A DNA stretch of 16,808 nt from CALMZN01 sp964443785 (GTDB lineage: Bacteria > Patescibacteriota > Patescibacteriia > UBA1558 > GWA2-36-10), in NCBI GenBank assembly GCA_964443785.1, contig CAYUER010000017.1, positions 1 through 16,808 on the forward strand. Reading direction: 5' to 3'. The notes under the pieces were generated by a model, which worked only from the letters and a program-made list of their open reading frames with translations, did no database searches and was not told where the DNA came from. Below are positions 1 through 5,893 of the stretch, piece after piece. How positions within the stretch are numbered: the first letter of the stretch is position 1; every line of letters begins with the position of its first letter. A program made the translations under genes and the position numbers.

Positions 1-60
1 TATAATCGTGCCTTATCAAGTTCAGAAATTTCGGCTTTACAGTCGCAAGGAGCAAATTAA
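1..60 (+). CDS. C-terminal end of a probable LamG/concanavalin A-like domain protein (partial)
   Basis: Frame 1 is open from the window edge to a TAA at 58-60 and reads YNRALSSSEISALQSQGAN. The string YNRALSSSEI is typical of the last strand and helix of LamG-type (Laminin_G_3, concanavalin A-like) domains, which often end in 'YNRALSxxEIxxLY'. The stop lies 1 nt before the ATG of the next gene, so the two are probably co-transcribed. In related bacteria LamG domains often occur on secreted or pilin-anchored surface proteins, which would fit the pilus genes that follow. Only the tail is present, so the rest of the protein is unknown. The family call rests on this short motif. Confidence 0.7.
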   Translation, partial: YNRALSSSEISALQSQGAN

Positions 61-61
61 T

Positions 62-931
62 ATGAAAAATTTTTTTAAAAAAAATAACTTTGGTTTTGTG
101 GCCTTGATCTTTGTGATCATGATTAGCTCCATTTTTATTGTTTCTAGTGTGATTATTGCTATGGTCAATACTTCTAATAATATGGCCAACTATCATGCTC
201 AAGAATCTAGTGATGTTTTATACAATATCGATGCTTGTCTGAGTGATGCCATGTGGCAGATTGCTTCGACTACCAATGCGGCCGGTGACTATTCCATCAC
301 AGTGGGTGACATCAATTGTGCTTACCAAATTTCAGCAACCAATGCCGGTTTGAAAACTGTCACTTCCACAGCTACTACTACCTCTGGTTTGGGTGAGTGG
401 AGTCGCTCGGTAGTGATGCTAGTCAATGTTTCTAGTTCACCATTTTTGATTCAGTCGCACAAAGATTATTTGGGGGGTACTTGTCTACACAATTCTTGTT
501 GTGGTGATAGTATTTGCCAGACAAATGAAGCCTGTGATCTTTGTAGTGCTGATTGTGGTACTTGTCCAATCTGCGGAAATGGAATTGCAGAATCTGGGGA
601 GGATTGTGATGATGGTAATGCTGTCAATACTGATAGTTGTTTAGTGGGATGTATTGCTCCTACTTGTGGTGACTCTTATGTTTGGGCTGGCCAGGAGACT
701 TGCGATGATGGCGACACAACTACTGAAACACAAACTTGTGGCAATGGCATAGAAGAAGTTGGAAGTTATTGCAATGCTACTTGTTCAGCTGTGATTACTT
801 TGACAGAGACTTGTGATTATGAGTCATTGGATTGTCCTGGTGGTGGAGGAGGTACGGCCATAGGATGTCCTACTAGACCATATTGTAATTCTACTTGCTC
901 AGCTTGTCTGACATCTTGTCCAGCAATGTAA
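62..931 (+). CDS. Pilin-like membrane-anchored protein with cysteine-rich C-terminal repeats
   Basis: A 289-residue protein. The ATG at 62 is preferred over an in-frame GTG at 8 because AAGGAG (47-52) lies 9 nt before it and the upstream gene ends at 60. Residues 1-11 are basic and end in Gly11; residues 12-34 form one hydrophobic helix. This resembles a PilX/GspK-like prepilin with possible cleavage after G11, but mature position 5 is Ile rather than the usual Glu. Residues about 35-130 resemble a pilin globular region. Residues 141-286 hold 24 cysteines, with motifs such as CGNGIAESGEDCDDGN (171-186) that match the DUF4215 / Myxococcus disulfide-repeat style (CGNGxxExGExCDDGN). It is probably a disulfide-rich surface or pilus-tip protein. 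A terminator follows within 20 nt, so the short ending after the last cysteine looks genuine. Exact role and ligand are unknown. Confidence 0.72.
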   Translation: MKNFFKKNNFGFVALIFVIMISSIFIVSSVIIAMVNTSNNMANYHAQESSDVLYNIDACLSDAMWQIASTTNAAGDYSITVGDINCAYQISATNAGLKTVTSTATTTSGLGEWSRSVVMLVNVSSSPFLIQSHKDYLGGTCLHNSCCGDSICQTNEACDLCSADCGTCPICGNGIAESGEDCDDGNAVNTDSCLVGCIAPTCGDSYVWAGQETCDDGDTTTETQTCGNGIEEVGSYCNATCSAVITLTETCDYESLDCPGGGGGTAIGCPTRPYCNSTCSACLTSCPAM

Positions 932-950
932 TTTTTTCATTATTTTAGAA

Positions 951-980
951 AAAAAGTTGGTCAGTTGACCAACTTTTTTT
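951..980 (+). terminator. Rho-independent terminator after the Cys-rich pilin-like gene
   Basis: AAAAAGTTGGTCA (951-963) is the exact inverse of TGACCAACTTTTT (966-978), giving a tight hairpin followed by a T run (974-980). The A run on the left arm means it could also stop transcription coming from the other side. It separates the Cys-rich gene from the pilM-like gene. Confidence 0.88.
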
Positions 981-993
981 ATTTTCTGAAAAA

Positions 994-1002
994 TGATATA
1001 CT
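994..1002 (+). promoter_or_regulatory. Possible extended -10 promoter for the pilM-like gene
   Basis: TGATATACT is an extended -10 (TG-N-TATACT) just after the preceding terminator. It would start transcription near 1009, about 39 nt before the ATG at 1048. No convincing -35 box lies at the right distance, so the call is tentative. No Shine-Dalgarno sequence precedes the ATG. Confidence 0.4.
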
Positions 1003-1047
1003 TTATCTAGTAAAATATTAAAAAGTTAAGCAGTAATTGTATTTAAA

Positions 1048-2805
1048 ATGGCTAAAGATATTATAGGTTTAGATATGTCAGACGCCTCTATTGAGGCCAT
1101 TGTTTTAAATAAAAGAGGCTCTAGTTTTTCGGTGGCGAGCTATTCTCGCTACAAGATATCGCCTGATATCATAGAAAATGGTCGTTTAGTCAAAGCTGAT
1201 AAGCTCAAAGATGCTCTTTTGAGTATGTTCAAAAATGGTCACCCTAGACCAATCAATCCAGGCAAAGTTTATTTTTCTATTCCAGAGTCCAGAGCCTTTA
1301 TCCGTAATATTAATGTACCCAAAGCTTTAAAGCCCAAAGAAGTCTTAGAGGCTATAGAGCATCAAGCGGAAGAGACTATTCCGGAGACTTTTGAAAATCT
1401 TTTGACCGCTCATCAGGAGCTTTTGGTCAACAATAACCATCGAGAGTTTACTTATATTGCCGCTGAGCTTGATATAGCCCGAGATTATATCAAATTATTT
1501 AAAGATTTAGATATTGAGATTGCTGGGATTACTACAGAGTCGGTATCAGCAATTGCTGGGCTCAATGACAAATTCAAAAAAAATACTACTTTACTTTTGG
1601 ATCTAGGTTCAAAAGTAACTATTGCTAGTATTTATGATAATCGTGGTTTGCGTTCGTCTATCAATATTGATATTGGGGGTAATCAGATTTTGATGGCCGC
1701 CAAAGAGCGCTTTGGCATCAGCTATGCTGAGGCAGAAAATAGATTGCGTGATATTGGTCTTACTTCTGCTCCAGGCGATGGCGAGGTGATGCTGATGCTT
1801 CAGGGGCAGCTTCAGCCTTTGACTGACGAGATCAAGCGCTTTGTAGCCTACTGGCAGCAAACTTCTAGCCTCAAAGTAGAGCAAGTAGTTTTGATTGGTG
1901 GCTTGACGCAGACTAGAGGTTTGGTAGATTATTTTAGCGCCAATTTAGCAGCTCCAGCTTTTATTGGAGAGAGTTTTTTGACGGAGCATAAAGATAAAGA
2001 TCAAATTGTTTTTACTAAATATATCAATGCCTTGGGCTTGGCTCGTTTAGCCAATACCAAAAGCGAGCTTAATTTTTTCAATGAAGCTAATAAAAATAAA
2101 CTAGGCTTGAGTGCTGATAAATCAGTAGCGCAGGCAGCAGCCAGTATTGCCAAAGAGGCTATTGTTGATAGCGATGATGATATAGAAACTCCTCACTGGA
2201 AAAAAATCTTGACCAATATTTATTTTATTATTGCTGTAGCAGCGTTGACTGTGGTAGCTTTGATTTGGTTTTTGCGTGAGCCGATTCAGGCTTTATTTAA
2301 TCCCAAAGTCAGTTTTGATTTTAAAAATAAAGTAGTGCTTGTAGGTGTAGAAAACAAAAACAATGCCAAAGATTTTGTTTATGCTCAACTAGTGCCTTTT
2401 ACTTTGAGTCAGCAGCGGGACTACAAGGATTTGAGCTATGAGCAAGTGCGTAGCAATATTTTAGCTGATATGAGTCAGCAGCTGATCGATGGCTTGAATA
2501 CTGAGTATACCAAAGGAGAGTTTTATTTGATCCCAGCTGTCGTCTCTACCACTGTTGAGGATATCCAGCCGGCTATTGAAAATTTTAGCTTGGGTCAAGC
2601 GCTGACCATCAAGGCTACTTTTCAGGTCTTAGCGATTAACCAGCAGGATATTAAAAATGTTTTGAGTAGCCAATTAGCTTCTGCTGATGATAGACAAAAA
2701 GCGGCTAGTTTGGATATAAAATCATTTACCTATACTATTCAAAATATCGATGCCACTAGTCAGACAGCCAATCTCCAAGTCAATATGATGATTGCTAATA
2801 AATAA
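1048..2805 (+). CDS. pilM: PilM-like type IV pilus assembly ATPase with C-terminal membrane/extracytoplasmic extension
   Basis: A 585-residue protein. Residues 1-340 form an actin-like PilM fold: IIGLDMSDASIEAIVL (5-20), the phosphate-binding DLGS (185-188), and VLIGG (281-285). PilM normally sits on the cytoplasmic face and binds the N-terminal tail of PilN as part of the inner-membrane platform. This protein is much longer than usual PilM (about 350 residues). After ELNFFNE (340-346), which resembles the INLLP-type PilM-binding tail of PilN, there is a linker, one transmembrane helix (391-409) and about 170 residues predicted outside the membrane. It may be a PilM-PilN-like fusion; the identity of the C-terminal part is inference. 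The gene stands alone between a terminator and the prepilin promoter. Confidence 0.82.
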   Translation: MAKDIIGLDMSDASIEAIVLNKRGSSFSVASYSRYKISPDIIENGRLVKADKLKDALLSMFKNGHPRPINPGKVYFSIPESRAFIRNINVPKALKPKEVLEAIEHQAEETIPETFENLLTAHQELLVNNNHREFTYIAAELDIARDYIKLFKDLDIEIAGITTESVSAIAGLNDKFKKNTTLLLDLGSKVTIASIYDNRGLRSSINIDIGGNQILMAAKERFGISYAEAENRLRDIGLTSAPGDGEVMLMLQGQLQPLTDEIKRFVAYWQQTSSLKVEQVVLIGGLTQTRGLVDYFSANLAAPAFIGESFLTEHKDKDQIVFTKYINALGLARLANTKSELNFFNEANKNKLGLSADKSVAQAAASIAKEAIVDSDDDIETPHWKKILTNIYFIIAVAALTVVALIWFLREPIQALFNPKVSFDFKNKVVLVGVENKNNAKDFVYAQLVPFTLSQQRDYKDLSYEQVRSNILADMSQQLIDGLNTEYTKGEFYLIPAVVSTTVEDIQPAIENFSLGQALTIKATFQVLAINQQDIKNVLSSQLASADDRQKAASLDIKSFTYTIQNIDATSQTANLQVNMMIANK

Positions 2806-2837
2806 GAGCCTGTGGATAAGCTATCAGCTGTATCAAT

Positions 2838-2857
2838 TGTTATAAAAGTGTTATAAT
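2838..2857 (+). promoter_or_regulatory. Promoter of the prepilin gene (extended -10)
   Basis: TGTTATAAT (2849-2857) is an extended -10 with a perfect TATAAT (2852-2857). Eleven bases upstream the same TGTTATAA occurs again (2838-2845), giving two -10-like boxes in tandem. No good -35 is seen. Transcription from the better box would begin near 2864, leaving a leader of about 16 nt without a Shine-Dalgarno site. Confidence 0.65.
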
Positions 2858-2879
2858 ATAGCTAGATCATTATTTATCT

Positions 2880-3212
2880 ATGAAAAATAAAACTAAAGGA
2901 TTTACGCTCATTGAATTAATTATCGTTATTGCTGTCATTGCCTTGCTGGCAGCCGCTACTTTTGTAGCTATCAATCCTGCTAGGAGAGTGGGTGATGCTG
3001 GTGATGCTACTAGGTGGCAAGATTTNNNNNNNNNNNNNNNNNNNNNNNNNNNNNNNNNNNNNNNNNNNNNNNNNNNNNNNNNNNNNNNNNNNNNNNNNNN
3101 NNNNNNNNNNNNNNNNNNNNNNNNNTACTATTTTTATAGAGAATCTAGCGGTAAAATGATAGTTGGTTCTTGTGATAGCTATAATACACAGAATATTGAA
3201 ATAGTTAGATAA
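2880..3212 (+). CDS. Type IV prepilin, interrupted by an assembly gap
   Basis: The N-terminus is a classic class III signal: MKNKTKG then FTLIELIIVIAVIALLAAA, with cleavage expected after Gly7 and the conserved Glu at mature position 5. After the helix it reads VAINPARRVGDAGDATRWQD, a common start of the globular part in CPR major pilins. The coding sequence then enters 100 Ns (3026-3125). After the gap the frame ending at TAA 3210-3212 reads YYFYRESSGKMIVGSCDSYN, a plausible pilin C-terminus and the longest open frame there. The gap size is a placeholder, so the true length and the link between the two halves are not shown. The other possibility is that the two ends belong to different tandem pilin genes. 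Confidence 0.8.
   Translation: MKNKTKGFTLIELIIVIAVIALLAAATFVAINPARRVGDAGDATRWQDXXXXXXXXXXXXXXXXXXXXXXXXXXXXXXXXXXYYFYRESSGKMIVGSCDSYNTQNIEIVR
3026..3125. other. Assembly gap of exactly 100 Ns
   Basis: An uninterrupted run of 100 Ns within the prepilin gene. A round 100 is the usual placeholder for a scaffold gap of unknown size, so distances and reading frame across it cannot be trusted. Confidence 0.97.
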
Positions 3213-3236
3213 GATTTTAGTTTTTCACTAATCAAA

Positions 3237-3265
3237 TTGACAAAAGATACTTAGCACTCTATAAT
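3237..3265 (+). promoter_or_regulatory. Consensus sigma-70-type promoter of the exporter operon
   Basis: TTGACA (3237-3242), a 17-nt spacer and TATAAT (3260-3265) form a perfect consensus promoter reading toward the MacA-like gene. The -10 box lies in the spacer of a CIRCE operator, so HrcA binding should block it. Predicted start is near 3272, giving a leader of about 175 nt before the ATG at 3448. Confidence 0.9.
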
Positions 3266-3277
3266 ATAGAGTGCTAA
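3251..3277 (+). promoter_or_regulatory. CIRCE element (HrcA operator) upstream of the exporter operon
   Basis: TTAGCACTC (3251-3259), nine bases, GAGTGCTAA (3269-3277): an exact CIRCE inverted repeat. CIRCE is the known operator of the heat-shock repressor HrcA, which is encoded in this window. The nine-base spacer TATAATATA contains the -10 box, a standard repression geometry. The only downstream genes on this strand before the next convergent gene are the MacAB-like exporter genes. Confidence 0.95.
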
Positions 3278-3315
3278 TGTATTAACAAAGATTTTTTATA
3301 TATTTGTCAAACTTA

Positions 3316-3443
3316 ATTTAATAAATAAATTTCTAAGCGGATGAATCTCGTTAGAAATTCACGAGATATTATCCTTGGTCAAAAAGGGTTTTGTAGAGTA
3401 ATTTTACTTTTACATTATAATCATTTAATAAATAAATTTCTAA
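3316..3443 (+). repeat. 21-bp direct repeat flanking the leader (107-bp period)
   Basis: The 21 bases at 3316-3336, starting ATTTAATAAATA, recur exactly at 3423-3443. Each copy is followed by four G/C-rich bases and then ATGAA (3341-3345 and 3448-3452), so the first copy looks like a duplicate of the region before the MacA-like start codon. The first ATG opens a 36-codon frame ending at TGA 3449-3451. Confidence 0.85.
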
Positions 3444-3449
3444 CGAGAT
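3316..3449 (+). promoter_or_regulatory. Candidate RNA switch in the exporter leader, pairing over the start codon
   Basis: ATCTCGTTAGAAATT (3345-3359) is the exact reverse complement of AATTTCTAACGAGAT (3435-3449), which covers the upstream bases and first two bases of the MacA-like ATG (3448). The same segment can instead pair locally: its 3' part with AATTTCTAA at 3328-3336 (9 bp) or its 5' part with ACGAGAT at 3361-3367 (7 bp). The start-region strand is thus a joined copy of the two local partners. This is the layout expected of a two-state leader in which local hairpins free the start codon and the long pairing hides it. Function is inferred. A remnant of an inverted duplication is the main alternative. 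Confidence 0.5.
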
Positions 3450-5124
3450 GAAGACATTTTTTTTAAAACTCAAGAAAAAAAGATACTGGATACCACTGCT
3501 CTTTCTAGTCATTGTTATTGTCTTGATTGTTCTTGGTTCTGTCAATAAAAATAAAGTTGTTTATACCACCGAAGAAGCAGTTATTAAAAATTTGAAACAA
3601 ACAGTTGAGGTGACCGGTACAGTAGAGTCAGCTGATGACATTAACCTTAATTTTGCTGCTAGTGGCCGAGTTGGTGCTATGCTGGTCAAAACTGGTGATC
3701 AAGTCAAAGCTAATCAAATTTTGGCACGCTTGTCAGCTGGCGATGTAGCCTCTCAGGTAGCTGATGCTCAGGCTGCTTTGGATGTTGCAAGGAGCAATTT
3801 AGCCCAACTTTTGGCTGGAGCTAGCACTGAAGATGTGCGAGTGACTGAAAAAGAGCTGGAAAATGCCCAAACCAGTTATCAGACTGCTCAGGATAGTCTA
3901 GCTAATTTACAAGCTACTAGTGCAGAGGAAATGGCCAATTATCGCACTAGCGGACTGAACACTTTGAACGATAAATATTTTGCTATTCAATATGCCCTAG
4001 ATGTGGTCAAAGATGCTATTGCTGATGATGATGCTGATACTTATCTTTTTGTCACTGATGTACAGTTGCTCAATGATACTAAAGATTTTTATACTCAAAT
4101 TATTGTACAAAATAACAACTTGGCTCCTTATATTGAAAAAGCCAAAACCAGCAAGGATCAAGCTGATATTTTGACTGCCTTGGATGCTTTGAAGCAAACT
4201 TTGGACATGACTTCTGATCTGGTGACTGCTACTTACAACATCATGCTTGTGACAGTGACCACTGATGTTTATACTCCGACTATTATCAATAATTTGAAGT
4301 CCAGCCTCAATACTCAAAGTACCAGCTTGGGCACAGCCGTTACAGCCACTCAAACAGCGGCCAGTAATATCCGCAACAAAGAAATATATTATCAAGGACA
4401 ATTGACTGCTGCTAACAATAGCGTGACAGCAGCTCTTAATAGTTTGAATTTAGCCCAAGCGCGTTTGGATTTGAAAAAAGCGCCGGCTAGATCATTTGAG
4501 CTGGATGCTGCTCGAGCCAATGTCAGGCGAGCGGAGGCCACGGTAGCTAGGTACTATAGCTTGCTATCTGATACCATGATCAAAGCACCAGTTGACGGTA
4601 TAGTCACCAAAGTCAATGTTGATGTAGGTGAGCAGTCTAGTGCTTCACAAGCTGCTATCTCGATGATTGGCTTGAGTACTACTCAGATCAAAGTCGATGT
4701 GCCAGAGTCAGATATCACCAAGCTCAAAGTAGGCGATACTGTCAATATTACTTTGGATGCTTTTGGTAATGATCAAGTGTTTAGTGGCACAGTCACTTTT
4801 ATTGATCCGGCTTCGACGGTTATCAGTGAAGTGATTTATTACAAGGTGACTGTTGGTTTCAATACTGAAGACAATAGGATCAAATCCGGCATGACGGCCA
4901 ACTTGACTATTTTGACCAATAGCAAAGACAATGTCTTGGTGGTGCCATCGCGAGCAGTTTCAGCGCGCGGTGATGAGCGTTTTGTAGAAGTTTTGGAAAA
5001 CAATAAGCCAGTAGAAAAAATAGTAGAAGTAGGCCTCAAAGGTGATGATGGCTTGTGGGAAATCAGTACTGGTCTGAATGCTGGCGAAAAAGTAATTCTT
5101 TCTACCAAAAACGGTAAAAAATAA
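3448..5124 (+). CDS. MacA/HlyD-like periplasmic adaptor subunit of an ABC exporter
   Basis: A 558-residue adaptor protein. Residues 12-31 are an N-terminal membrane anchor after a basic stretch. The first half of a lipoyl/biotinyl-like domain lies around 64-97 (VTGTVESADDINLNFAASG is just upstream), helical coiled-coil parts around 100-155 and 320-375, the second lipoyl half at 379-408 (KAPVDGIVTKVNV), then beta-barrel and membrane-proximal domains to the end. Between the coiled-coil arms there are about 165 extra, largely helical residues, making it longer than typical MacA (about 370). Such adaptors join an ABC transporter to the outside; in single-membrane bacteria YknX plays this part. 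It begins the exporter operon, 2 nt before the ATPase, and is controlled by a CIRCE promoter. The substrate is unknown. Confidence 0.87.
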   Translation: MKTFFLKLKKKRYWIPLLFLVIVIVLIVLGSVNKNKVVYTTEEAVIKNLKQTVEVTGTVESADDINLNFAASGRVGAMLVKTGDQVKANQILARLSAGDVASQVADAQAALDVARSNLAQLLAGASTEDVRVTEKELENAQTSYQTAQDSLANLQATSAEEMANYRTSGLNTLNDKYFAIQYALDVVKDAIADDDADTYLFVTDVQLLNDTKDFYTQIIVQNNNLAPYIEKAKTSKDQADILTALDALKQTLDMTSDLVTATYNIMLVTVTTDVYTPTIINNLKSSLNTQSTSLGTAVTATQTAASNIRNKEIYYQGQLTAANNSVTAALNSLNLAQARLDLKKAPARSFELDAARANVRRAEATVARYYSLLSDTMIKAPVDGIVTKVNVDVGEQSSASQAAISMIGLSTTQIKVDVPESDITKLKVGDTVNITLDAFGNDQVFSGTVTFIDPASTVISEVIYYKVTVGFNTEDNRIKSGMTANLTILTNSKDNVLVVPSRAVSARGDERFVEVLENNKPVEKIVEVGLKGDDGLWEISTGLNAGEKVILSTKNGKK

Positions 5125-5126
5125 AA

Positions 5127-5834
5127 ATGATAGAACTAATTAATTTACAAAAAGACTACACCAATGAAGAAGTGGTGACTCCGGTCTTACACGATATTAA
5201 TTTAAAAATTGGCAAAGGTGAATTTTTGGCTATCATGGGTCCCTCTGGCTCTGGTAAGTCTACCTTGATGCATATCTTGGGTTTTCTGGACACTTTGACT
5301 ACTGGCAAATATATTTTTCAAGATAAAGATGTTTCTTCTTTGGATGATGACACCTTGGCTTTGTATCGCAATCAAAAAGTAGGTTTTGTTTTTCAGAGCT
5401 TCAACCTTTTGCCCAAGACCTCAGTCTGGGAAAATGTGCGCTTGCCTTTGCTTTATTCTGGTGCTTTGGCAGATGAAAAAAAAGTTGACCAAGCCATTGC
5501 CAGTGTCGAGCTTTCTCATCGCAAGCAATATTTATCCAACCAGCTTTCTGGTGGTGAAAAACAAAGAGTGGCCATTGCTCGTGCTTTGGTCAATAATCCT
5601 GATATTATTTTTGCTGATGAGCCGACTGGCAATCTTGATTCTCGCTCGGGTACGCAGATCATGGCTATATTACAAAAACTCAATGCTGAAGGGCACACTA
5701 TCATCTTAGTCACTCATGAGACCAATACAGCCAAGCATGCCAAGCGCATAGTACGTATCAAAGACGGGGAGATTGTCAGTGATGAGCTCAATGATGATCA
5801 AATCATGGCTGAAAAAACAGAGCTAGTAAAATAA
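5127..5834 (+). CDS. MacB/LolD-family ABC transporter ATPase
   Basis: A 235-residue nucleotide-binding subunit. It contains Walker A GPSGSGKST (38-46), Q-loop Gln90, signature LSGGE (140-144), Walker B IIFADE (160-165) with catalytic Glu165, D-loop NLDS (169-172) and switch His197. FADEPTGNLDS is typical of the MacB/LolD/FtsE group, which powers mechanotransmission-type exporters. Here the ATPase is a separate chain, not fused to the permease as in Escherichia coli MacB, matching the YknXYZ arrangement. It begins 2 nt after the adaptor stop and should dimerise under the two downstream permeases. All catalytic motifs are intact. Confidence 0.93.
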   Translation: MIELINLQKDYTNEEVVTPVLHDINLKIGKGEFLAIMGPSGSGKSTLMHILGFLDTLTTGKYIFQDKDVSSLDDDTLALYRNQKVGFVFQSFNLLPKTSVWENVRLPLLYSGALADEKKVDQAIASVELSHRKQYLSNQLSGGEKQRVAIARALVNNPDIIFADEPTGNLDSRSGTQIMAILQKLNAEGHTIILVTHETNTAKHAKRIVRIKDGEIVSDELNDDQIMAEKTELVK

Positions 5835-5841
5835 CAAAATC

Positions 5842-5861
5842 ATCTCTGTGTAGACAGGGAT
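5842..5861 (+). other. Intercistronic hairpin between ATPase and first permease
   Basis: ATCTCTGT (5842-5849), loop GTAG, ACAGGGAT (5854-5861) forms an 8-bp stem with one G-T pair. A T run (5871-5877) comes nine bases later, too far for a standard terminator. It sits in the only sizeable gap (59 nt) within the exporter operon. It may tune the ratio of ATPase to permease through partial termination or RNA processing; function is not shown. Confidence 0.45.
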
Positions 5862-5893
5862 TCATATTAATTTTTTTATAAAATACCAAAGGC

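Noticed and set aside
1..6. TATAAT at the window edge as a promoter for the first full gene
   Set aside because: It is the Tyr-Asn codon pair of the upstream LamG-like coding tail, which runs to TAA at 58-60, and no -35 region can be seen.
8..61. GTG start at 8 for the Cys-rich pilin-like protein
   Set aside because: It overlaps the upstream coding tail, gives a polar extension before the pilin-type signal, and the ATG at 62 has a proper AAGGAG site.
3328..3367. A compact H-type pseudoknot formed by both local pairings of 3345-3359 at once
   Set aside because: The second connecting loop would be only about two bases spanning a 9-bp stem, too short, and the two pairings share base 3351; competing hairpins are more reasonable.
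3391..3421. A second promoter (TTGTAG ... TATAAT) right before the MacA-like gene
   Set aside because: The -10 is perfect but the -35 is poor and the spacer is 19 nt. It is weaker than the CIRCE promoter and was not listed as a feature, though some activity is possible.
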